A stretch of 64,000 bases of DNA from Paractinoplanes lichenicola (GTDB lineage: Bacteria > Actinomycetota > Actinomycetes > Mycobacteriales > Micromonosporaceae): assembly GCF_016785085.1 (NCBI RefSeq), contig NZ_JAENHO010000005.1:62001-126000 (forward strand), written 5' to 3'. Below, in pieces: positions 23,227 through 30,507 of this stretch; position 1 is the stretch's first letter, and each line of letters begins with the position of its first letter. Made by a program: the position numbers and the translations under genes. Under the pieces are notes generated by a model. That model was not told where the DNA came from. It searched no databases and was given only the letters and a program-made list of their open reading frames with translations.

Positions 23227-23949
23227 GTGTCCGCCCCGATGTTCCTGGTCGACGCCCTGCCCGCCGGCGACTCGTTCGTGCTCGACGGCCCCGAGGGGCA
23301 TCACGCCGCCACCGTGCAGCGCCTGCGCGCCGGCGAGACCCTGCTGCTGAGCGACGGCCGGGGCACGCTCGCCACCGGCCAGGTCGACTCGGTCGGCAAG
23401 GGCACAGTCTCGGTCTCGCTCGGCGCCCGGTCGGTGGTGCCCGCGCCCGACCCGCGGCTGGTGGTCGTGCAGGGCATCGCCAAGGGCGACCGGGGCGAGC
23501 TGGCCGTGCAGGCGATGACCGAGATCGGTGTGGACGAGATCCTGCCCTGGGCGGCGTCGCGGTCGGTGGCCCAGTGGCGCGGCGACCGCGGGTTCAAGGC
23601 GCGCGACAAGTGGGCCGCGACCGCGCGCGAGGCGGCCAAGCAGGCCCGGCGGCCCTGGCTGCCGGTGGTCGGCGGCGATCCGGACTGCTCGACCAAGCAG
23701 GTGGCGGCGCGGCTCGGGGCGTCCGCCTTCGTGCTGCACGAGGAGGCGACCGAGCGGCTGACCACGGTGCCGCTGCCCGCATCGGGGGAGATCGTGCTGG
23801 TGGTGGGGCCGGAGGGCGGGATCAGCGACGCCGAGCTGGCCGCCTTCGATCGGGCGACGCCGGTCCGGCTGGGGCGCGAGGTTCTGCGCACCTCGACGGC
23901 GGGCGTGGCGGCGTTGTCGGTGCTGTCGGCCCGGCTGGGTCGCTGGTGA
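23227..23949 (+). CDS. rsmE: 16S rRNA (uracil1498-N3)-methyltransferase
   Basis: A 240-residue SPOUT-class methyltransferase. Landmarks are the PUA-like N-terminal domain (DGPEGHHAATVQRLRAGE), MTEIGVDEILPWAASRSV, the WAATAREAAKQARRPWLP motif, and the SAM-binding knot (LVVGPEGGISDAELAAF and LGREVLRTSTAGVAALSVL). It methylates U1498 of 16S rRNA in the assembled small subunit. GTG start. In related genomes this gene directly follows dnaJ2; here 18 kb separates them. Confidence 0.96.
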   Translation: MSAPMFLVDALPAGDSFVLDGPEGHHAATVQRLRAGETLLLSDGRGTLATGQVDSVGKGTVSVSLGARSVVPAPDPRLVVVQGIAKGDRGELAVQAMTEIGVDEILPWAASRSVAQWRGDRGFKARDKWAATAREAAKQARRPWLPVVGGDPDCSTKQVAARLGASAFVLHEEATERLTTVPLPASGEIVLVVGPEGGISDAELAAFDRATPVRLGREVLRTSTAGVAALSVLSARLGRW

Positions 23950-24717
23950 TCAGCGCTTGGTCTTGAGGCTGCGGTAGCGGCGGCGCTCCAGGCCCGGCAG
24001 CTGGATGTGCTCGTCGAGGCCGGCGCCGGTGGCGACCTGGTCGCAGACGCGGGCGGCGGCCCGGCGGGTCAGCAGGCGGCGCAGGCCCCGGGCCTTGAGC
24101 TCGCCGGCGAACGGGCCGACCGGGCGGCTCAGGCGGCGGGCCTGGGCCGCGATCGCAGGCTCCAGTGCGGCGAACGGCACGTATACGGCCCGCGCGGCCG
24201 GCTCGGACCCGGCCAGCGCTTCGAACGGGATGCCGAGCAGCGTGAGGTCGGCGTGGGTGCGCTCGTCGAGCAGGGCGACCACGTGCCGGACGCCGGCGCG
24301 CTGCCCGGCCTGCAGCAGGGTGCGGTGGAGCAGCGGGCCCGCGGTGTCGTCGAGCGCCGCGAGGGTGGCCAGCTCCCAGAGCTTGCCGCCGTCGTGCAGG
24401 CCGTGGGCCTCGACGATGACCGACAGGTCGCGGCCGATGCGGTCGGGGGCGTCGTCGAGCGTCCGGCCGCCGCCCTCGACGACCCGGCCGACCCCGGCGG
24501 GCAGGCCCGTCTCGCGGTCGAGCACGAGGAGGAACAGGCTCTGGCTCTCGTAGTCGTTCGCGGTCTCGCGAAGTTGGCGCTCGACGGTGCGGGCGACGTC
24601 GGCCAGCGGGTCGGACGAGGCGACGGCGAGGGCGGCGAACCGGCCTGTGCCGGGGTGCGCGGCCAGCGCGGCCGCGGTCCGGCGCCGCAGGACGGAAGCC
24701 TCGAGGTCGTAGGTCAT
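23950..24717 (-). CDS. GNAT / autoinducer-synthase-fold-like protein
   Basis: 255 residues, no membrane segment. The middle (ESQSLFLLVLDRETGLPAGVGRVV) and the following WELATLAALDD ... LLHRTLLQAGQRAGVRHVVALLDE pattern resemble the acyl-homoserine-lactone-synthase / N-acyl amino acid synthase branch of the GNAT superfamily. The similarity is structural in style rather than motif-exact, so this is tentative. The C-terminal ~50 residues are Arg-rich. Its stop abuts the rsmE stop (convergent). Function unassigned. Confidence 0.5.
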   Translation of the reverse strand: MTYDLEASVLRRRTAAALAAHPGTGRFAALAVASSDPLADVARTVERQLRETANDYESQSLFLLVLDRETGLPAGVGRVVEGGGRTLDDAPDRIGRDLSVIVEAHGLHDGGKLWELATLAALDDTAGPLLHRTLLQAGQRAGVRHVVALLDERTHADLTLLGIPFEALAGSEPAARAVYVPFAALEPAIAAQARRLSRPVGPFAGELKARGLRRLLTRRAAARVCDQVATGAGLDEHIQLPGLERRRYRSLKTKR

Positions 24718-24881
24718 GGATCAGCTACTCTCGGTGACATTCCGGGAAGCCCTGGCGGGCGAACCGGGAGAATCGGACGGATCACACTGTAGTCTGAAAT
24801 TACTATCCGTGAGAATGGCGTATATCACACAGAGTCACGGGTCTTGATCCCACGGTTTCCGCACGCCAAGGTCGGTAGTTG

Positions 24882-26432
24882 ATGACTGTCGATGCACGCG
24901 GGCCGGGCGTGAATCTTCTCTGGCGGGCGCTGCGCCGCAGCCATCGCCGAGTCGTGTCCGGCAGCCTGCTGAGCGGGGTGCATCAGGGCTGCGAGGCGGT
25001 CGTCCCGATCCTGATCGGCGTCATCGTCGACCGCGCGGTCGCCACCCAGGACCTGTGCATGCTGGTCCTCTGGGTCGGCGTCCTGGGCGCCCTCTTCCTG
25101 CTCCTCACGGTGGCCTACCGCACCGGCGCCCGGCAGCTCATGCGCGCGATCGCCGACGAGGCCCACCGGCTGCGGCTCGAGGTGGCGGCCAAGGTGCTCG
25201 ACCCGCGGACCGAGGTGCGCACCGGCGACGTGCTCACGATCTCGGCCACCGACGCCGACACCACCTCGTATCTGCTCGACTATCTGCCGCGGCTGTTCGG
25301 CGCGCTGGTCGCCACGGCCATCAGCGCGGTCGGGCTGTTCGTCATCTCGGTGCCGCTGGGCCTGGTCGTGCTGATCGGCACCCCGGTCGTGCTGGTCGGC
25401 CTGCAACGCGCGGCCCCCCGGATCACCCGGCGGATCACCACCCGGCAGGAGGTCGCGGGCCGGGCCGCGTCAGTCGCCACCGACCTGGTCACCGGGCTGC
25501 GGCCGCTGCGGGGGATCGGGGCGCAGGAGGCCGCCGCCCGCCGCTATCGCGAGGTCAGCCGCGAGTCGCTCGGCGCCACCCTGCGGGCCGCGAAGACGCT
25601 GGGCTGGTTCCAGGCCGCCTCCGACACCGTCAGCACGCTGGTGGCCTGCGGCATCGCGATCCTGGCGGGCTGGTTCGCGCTGACCGGCCGGATCTCCGCG
25701 GGTGAGCTGGTGACCGTGATCGGCCTGGCCGCTTTCCTGGGCGAGCCGTTCGCCACCCTCTCGGCCGCGGCGGGCTGGTTCGCCTCGTCCCGCGCGTCGG
25801 CCGGACGCATCCAGGCCGTGCTCGACCTGGTGCCCGCCGAGCCACCCACGGGCGACAACCCCATTCCCCCCGTACGGGGTGAGTGTGTCGGAGTGGTGGC
25901 CGCGCCGGACGCCGGCGCCCTGGTGGCCCTGTTCGACGACGGCTCGCCCGACGTGCTGGTCGCGCCGCACCTGCCCGAGCTGTTCACCGGCACGATACGG
26001 GACAACCTGATCGACGCGGCCGAGGAGTCGCTGCCCGCGGTGCTGCGCGCCGCCGCGGCCGACGACGTGGTGGCGGCCCACCCGGACGGGCTGGACCACG
26101 CGATCGCCGACCGCGGCGCGGCCCTCTCGGGCGGGCAACGGCAACGGCTCGCCCTGGCCCGCGCCCTGCTCGCCTGCCCCCGGCTGCTGGTGCTGCACGA
26201 GCCGACCACGGCGGTCGACGCGGTGACCGAACAGGCCATCGCGCGCGGCATCCGCGCCCTGCGGCACGGCCCCGGCTCGACCCTGGGCACCCTGCTGGTC
26301 ACCACCTCGCCGGCCCTGCTGGCGATCACCGACCGGGTCGTCGTGCTGCGCGACGGCGAGGTCGTGGCCACCGGCACGCACGCCTCGCTGGCCGCGACCG
26401 ACGAGAACTACCGGACGGCGGTGCTGCGGTGA
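24882..26432 (+). CDS. ABC exporter half-transporter with degenerate ATPase domain
   Basis: 516 residues from ATG 24882. An N-terminal ABC exporter membrane domain (six helices, residues ~20-310) is fused to a shortened ATPase domain. The signature LSGGQRQRLALARALL is intact, but no Walker A exists: the segment at ~333-350 reads GVVAAPDAGALVALFDDG. Walker B is altered to LLVLHEPTTAVD, with His replacing the metal-binding Asp. It therefore probably cannot bind catalytic ATP itself but supplies the signature half of a shared site to the next gene's product. Cargo unknown. The next gene overlaps its stop (GTGA). Confidence 0.88.
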   Translation: MTVDARGPGVNLLWRALRRSHRRVVSGSLLSGVHQGCEAVVPILIGVIVDRAVATQDLCMLVLWVGVLGALFLLLTVAYRTGARQLMRAIADEAHRLRLEVAAKVLDPRTEVRTGDVLTISATDADTTSYLLDYLPRLFGALVATAISAVGLFVISVPLGLVVLIGTPVVLVGLQRAAPRITRRITTRQEVAGRAASVATDLVTGLRPLRGIGAQEAAARRYREVSRESLGATLRAAKTLGWFQAASDTVSTLVACGIAILAGWFALTGRISAGELVTVIGLAAFLGEPFATLSAAAGWFASSRASAGRIQAVLDLVPAEPPTGDNPIPPVRGECVGVVAAPDAGALVALFDDGSPDVLVAPHLPELFTGTIRDNLIDAAEESLPAVLRAAAADDVVAAHPDGLDHAIADRGAALSGGQRQRLALARALLACPRLLVLHEPTTAVDAVTEQAIARGIRALRHGPGSTLGTLLVTTSPALLAITDRVVVLRDGEVVATGTHASLAATDENYRTAVLR

Positions 26433-28159
26433 GCCATGCGTTACCGGTGGCGACCCCGCGGCAGACGTGGGGCTGGCTGTGCCGGCAGCTGCGATCGCGC
26501 CGGGCCGAGGTCGCGTTCACCGTCGCCACCGGGCTCGGCGCGGCCGGGGCCTCGGTCGTGCCGGTCACCGCGCTCGGGATGCTCGTCGACCTCGTGCGCG
26601 ACGGCGCCGCCTCGGCCGCGCTGCTGCCGATCAGCGTGCTCGTCACCGCGATCGCCCTGCTCGGCGGGGTCGCCGCCGGCGCCACCACCACCCTGGTGAC
26701 CCGGCTCGGCGAACGGATCCTGGCCAGCCTGCGCGAACAGACCGTCGGGGTCGCGCTGCGGCTGCCCGCACACACCCTCGACCGGGCCGGGCGCGGCGAC
26801 CTGCTGGCCCGGGTCGGCGCCGACGTGGCCGCGGTCGGCGCGGCCGCGGCCGAGGTGTTGCCGACCGTCATCTCGGCGCTGTTCCTGGCCGTGCTCAGCG
26901 TGACCGCGATGTTCGGCCTGGACTGGCGGCTCGGCGTGGCCGGGCTCGCCGTCATGCCCACCTACCTGCTCGCGCTGCGCTGGTATCTGCCCCGATCGGC
27001 GCCGATCTACGCCGCCGAGCGGGCCGCGGTCGGCGCCCGCTCCCAGCTGCTGATGGAGAGCCTGCAGGGCGTGCGCACGGTCCACGCGTATCGGCTGGAG
27101 GGCCGGCACCTGGACGCCATCGACGACGCCTCGGCCCGCGCCCGGGACCTCTCGGTCGGCGTGTTCGCGCTGTTCACCCGGTTCGTCGGCCGGATCAGCC
27201 GGGCCGAGCTGCTGGGCCTGGCGACGATCCTGGTCGCCGGGTTCTGCTACGTGCGTACGGGCTCGGGTGTCACGGTCGGCGAGACGGCCGCGGCCGCGGT
27301 GCTGTTCCACCGGCTGTTCAACCCCGTCTCGATGATCCTGTTCACGCTCGACGAGATCCAGGCGGCCGGCGCCGGACTGGCCCGGCTGGTCGGCGTGGGC
27401 ACGCTCCCGGTGCCCCCGGCAGGCACCCGTACGCCCACGCGCGCCGACCTGGCGTTGCGCGAGGTGACCTTCGGCTACGACGACGAGGTGCCCGTGCTGC
27501 GCGGCATCAACCTGCGGGTCGAGCCGGGGGAGCGGGTCGCGCTGGTCGGCTCGACCGGGGCCGGCAAGACGACGGTCGCCTCGATCGCGGCCGGGATCCT
27601 GCGCCCCGCGAGCGGAACGGCCACCGTGGGCGGGGTGCCGGTCGACCAGCTCGCGCCGGGGATCGTGGCCATCATCAGCCAGGAGACGCACGTGTTCGCC
27701 GGGCCGCTGATCGAAGACCTGCGGCTGGCCGACCCGGGGGCGACGGTCGAGGCGGCGGAAGGGGCGTTGGAAAGGGTGGGGGCGCTGGACTGGGCTCGGG
27801 GGTTGCCGAACGGGCTGGACACGGTGGTGGGCGAGGGAGGGCATCCGCTGACGGCGGCCCAGGCCCAGCAACTGGCGCTGGCGCGGCTGGTGCTGCTCGA
27901 CCCGGCGGTGGCGGTGCTGGACGAAGCTACGGCGGAGGCGGGGAGCGCGGGGGCTCGGGATTTGGAAGAGTCGGCGCTGGCGGCTACCAAGGGGCGGACG
28001 ACACTGCTGGTGGCCCACCGGCTGACGCAGGCGGCGGGGGCGGATCGGATCGTGGTGCTCGAGCACGGGGCGGTGTTGGAGGAGGGGACGCACGAGCAGC
28101 TGGTGGGAGCGGGCGGTCGCTACGCGACGCTCTGGACGGCGTGGCAGTCCCGCTCCTAG
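26429..28159 (+). CDS. ABC exporter half-transporter with intact Walker A/B and degenerate signature
   Basis: 576 residues from GTG 26429. Membrane domain residues ~20-310, ATPase domain ~335-576. Walker A is complete (LVGSTGAGKTTVA), the Q loop is present (IISQETHVFAGP), Walker B is complete (AVAVLDEATAE) and the switch His is present (LLVAHRLTQ). The signature is LTAAQAQQLALAR in place of LSGGQ. This complements the defects of its partner, so a heterodimer would hold one competent and one dead ATP site. Third-position base choice shifts from C to G in the last ~450 bp. Substrate unknown. Confidence 0.9.
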   Translation: MSHALPVATPRQTWGWLCRQLRSRRAEVAFTVATGLGAAGASVVPVTALGMLVDLVRDGAASAALLPISVLVTAIALLGGVAAGATTTLVTRLGERILASLREQTVGVALRLPAHTLDRAGRGDLLARVGADVAAVGAAAAEVLPTVISALFLAVLSVTAMFGLDWRLGVAGLAVMPTYLLALRWYLPRSAPIYAAERAAVGARSQLLMESLQGVRTVHAYRLEGRHLDAIDDASARARDLSVGVFALFTRFVGRISRAELLGLATILVAGFCYVRTGSGVTVGETAAAAVLFHRLFNPVSMILFTLDEIQAAGAGLARLVGVGTLPVPPAGTRTPTRADLALREVTFGYDDEVPVLRGINLRVEPGERVALVGSTGAGKTTVASIAAGILRPASGTATVGGVPVDQLAPGIVAIISQETHVFAGPLIEDLRLADPGATVEAAEGALERVGALDWARGLPNGLDTVVGEGGHPLTAAQAQQLALARLVLLDPAVAVLDEATAEAGSAGARDLEESALAATKGRTTLLVAHRLTQAAGADRIVVLEHGAVLEEGTHEQLVGAGGRYATLWTAWQSRS

Positions 28160-28247
28160 AGGAGCCGCGTTACGGAGGGGTTCGGCCGGCCGTGCGGCCC
28201 CACATCAGGATACTCACGAGAAAGATGGAATGAATTCGCCTACGCGC

Positions 28248-28259
28248 AGAATGCATTCT
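28248..28259. promoter_or_regulatory. Palindrome AGAATGCATTCT upstream of the HTH-NTPase
   Basis: Perfect 12 bp palindrome, 55 bp before the ATG of the XRE-type helix-turn-helix/NTPase gene, in a locally AT-richer 155 bp intergenic region. A candidate autoregulatory operator. Confidence 0.4.
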
Positions 28260-28314
28260 TGTTATTCCGGAAACGTTGCCGCAAGCTTGTCTTGGGCAGC
28301 GGAGAGGGGTAGCC

Positions 28315-30432
28315 ATGGGCAGCGAGGATGTCGGCGATGTTGAGGTGGGGCATCGCCTCGCGCAGCTGCGCGAGCGAGTCGGGCTGAAGCAGGCCGACCT
28401 GGCTCGCAGAGTGACTTGGAGTCAGGCCGTTCTGTCGCGGGTCGAGGCCGGCGACCGTACCGTGTCCGATGATGAGCTGAAGGCGCTGCTGGCGGCGATC
28501 GGCACCGACGACGCAGCAGAACTCGCCGCGGTCCTCGCGCGTAACTGGCGGCACCTGCCGCGGCCGCCGCTTGACCACCCGGACCAGCAGCTGCTCTGGC
28601 GCGCCGAGGAGATGGTGGCCGGGCTGGTCACCGCCGGCTCGGGGGCCGAGGCGCATCCCGCATTCCGCGCCCGCCTCGACGAGTACGTCAAGGACGTGGA
28701 GCGGCTGGCGCAGCTCCTCCTGCGCCGCGAGCACCAAATCGCGTTCATCGGCAGCATTGGCATCGGCAAGTCGACCGCGATCTGCCGGTCGACCGGCCTC
28801 GAGGTCACAAATGCGCAGGGTCGCACGTTTTCGGTATTGGAGACGGGCGCCGGTGGCATCACGCTGTGCGAGGTGGGGCTGGGTCGCGGACCGGGTTACG
28901 GCATCAAGGTCGAGCCCCGGCCGCTGGACGAGATCCGCTCCGACGTCGACGACTTCGTCGACCAGATACTGCAAGGCAGCGCGCCGGCCGAGGAAGAGGA
29001 GATCACCGCGGCCGTCCCTCGGGAGTTGGAGCGGGCGATCCGCAACATGGCCGGCCTGACGCAGAAGCGCACAAAGGGGCCCGATGGCAAGTCGATCCGG
29101 ACCGACCCGGCGAAGGAACTAGCTGCCGAGTTCCCCGACCGGCGTGATCTCGCGGTGGAGGTGCTGGCACGTATGGCCCTGCACCGGCGCGACCGGCGCG
29201 ACGCGTGGCACAGCGCGTCGACTTCGGCGACGCCGCTCGAATGGCTGCGTCAGACCTTCGAGGCCATCAACAACGGTCGGCATCCTGAGTTCTCACTACC
29301 GAGCCGGATCGACATCGTCGTTCCCGCCTTGATCGAGATCGACGATCTCGACATCGGAATCATCGACACTCGCGGTATCGACCAACCCCTGGCCCGGGCA
29401 GACCTTGAGGCGCTGCTCGAGGATCCGCACACTGTGTCGATCCTTTGCTCGGGATTCAATGACGCGCCGTCCCAATCGATCCAGCACCTGCTGCGGCGGG
29501 CTCGGGAGATCAATAACCCGCAGATCGACACAAATGCGGGCCTGCTGGTCCTTGCCCGGCCGGACGAGGCGATGGCAGTCAAGGACGAGACCGGCGTCGG
29601 CGTCATGACAAGCGAGGAAGGGTACGAGCTGAAGGGTGAGCAGGTCAGCACCGCGCTGGCGCCGTACCGTCTCGGCGACGCCCCCACGCTGTTCTTCAAC
29701 TCCCGCGAGGACGACGCCGATCTGCTGCGAGATTTCTTGCGTGAGCAAGTTCGTCGTACGCGAGCCGAGTTTCGCAGTCAGCTGAACGAGGTGCTTGCGC
29801 GGACACAGTCGTTGCTGGACAACGCCGCCCGTGAGCAGGTGCGCGCGGTGCAGCGTGCGGCCGGAAAGCACATGGCGAGCTGGATCAAGCTCCACCCGTC
29901 ACCGAAGCCGATTGCCGGCCACATCCACGATGCGCTGCTCGGCGAGATCAGCCGGGCCCATGCGAGCACGGTCAACGCGACGATCCGCCGCAACGGTGAG
30001 TGGCGCTCCCTGAGCTACTCGCACCAGCTCGGTCACGGCGCTCGGAGGCTCGCGGTCCTCTCTCTGCAAGAGTCGGTCACCGAGTTCTCCGGCGTGTGCG
30101 ACACGTTGTCGGAGTCCATGCCCGAGGCGCGCGAGCTGCTGTTCCAGGCGAACCGGCTGATGGCTGCGGCCTACGAGGATCTGCTGCGAAAGGTGCAACT
30201 CAACGGTCTGAGTCTCTACCGGAACCAGCTTCGTACGGCTGCGCAGTTCTGGATCGACAACGCCAACGAGTGGGGCGGTGGCTCCGGCTACGTCAAGCGT
30301 GTCTTGCAGCGAAACCGGGCCTGGTTCGAGGAGACGTCCAGGCAAGAGCTCGAACGGCAGCTCGGTACGTTTCTGGACCGCGAGTGGCGGGTGTTGCTGG
30401 AACGTGTGGAGGCGATCTTCGAGCAGAGTTGA
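28315..30432 (+). CDS. XRE-type helix-turn-helix fused to a large P-loop NTPase of unknown function
   Basis: 705 residues from ATG 28315, 5 bp after a strong GGAGAGGGG site. Residues ~10-65 are an XRE/Cro-type HTH (RERVGLKQADLARRVTWSQA, VLSRVEAGDRTVS). A P-loop follows (FIGSIGIGKST, ~144-154), a switch-like LETGAGGITLCEV (~175-187), and a Walker B/G3-like DIGIIDTRGID (~346-356). The GTPase NKxD motif is not visible. The C-terminal ~280 residues are helical (SQLNEVLARTQSLLDNAAREQ onward). The layout recalls dynamin-like or conflict-system NTPases, but no family is recognised. Codon choice is less G/C-biased than its neighbours, consistent with transfer. A hairpin terminator follows. Confidence 0.75.
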   Translation: MGSEDVGDVEVGHRLAQLRERVGLKQADLARRVTWSQAVLSRVEAGDRTVSDDELKALLAAIGTDDAAELAAVLARNWRHLPRPPLDHPDQQLLWRAEEMVAGLVTAGSGAEAHPAFRARLDEYVKDVERLAQLLLRREHQIAFIGSIGIGKSTAICRSTGLEVTNAQGRTFSVLETGAGGITLCEVGLGRGPGYGIKVEPRPLDEIRSDVDDFVDQILQGSAPAEEEEITAAVPRELERAIRNMAGLTQKRTKGPDGKSIRTDPAKELAAEFPDRRDLAVEVLARMALHRRDRRDAWHSASTSATPLEWLRQTFEAINNGRHPEFSLPSRIDIVVPALIEIDDLDIGIIDTRGIDQPLARADLEALLEDPHTVSILCSGFNDAPSQSIQHLLRRAREINNPQIDTNAGLLVLARPDEAMAVKDETGVGVMTSEEGYELKGEQVSTALAPYRLGDAPTLFFNSREDDADLLRDFLREQVRRTRAEFRSQLNEVLARTQSLLDNAAREQVRAVQRAAGKHMASWIKLHPSPKPIAGHIHDALLGEISRAHASTVNATIRRNGEWRSLSYSHQLGHGARRLAVLSLQESVTEFSGVCDTLSESMPEARELLFQANRLMAAAYEDLLRKVQLNGLSLYRNQLRTAAQFWIDNANEWGGGSGYVKRVLQRNRAWFEETSRQELERQLGTFLDREWRVLLERVEAIFEQS

Positions 30433-30460
30433 GGCGGTTCGGAAGGCCGCCGAGGCGGTC

Positions 30461-30490
30461 GATCGGCCCTGCGGTGAGGCAGGGCCGATC
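30461..30490. terminator. Hairpin terminator between the NTPase and GH3 genes
   Basis: Perfect 12 bp stem GATCGGCCCTGC / GCAGGGCCGATC with a 6 bp loop (GGTGAG), between converging genes. No U-tract, as is common in high-GC actinobacteria; it can serve both directions. Confidence 0.75.
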
Positions 30491-30507
30491 TCGCGACCGT
30501 CCAGGTT

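Noticed and set aside
24718..24881. A small RNA or tRNA in the AT-rich gap before the ABC exporter
   Set aside because: No tRNA-like fold, terminator or recognised RNA motif could be supported by eye.
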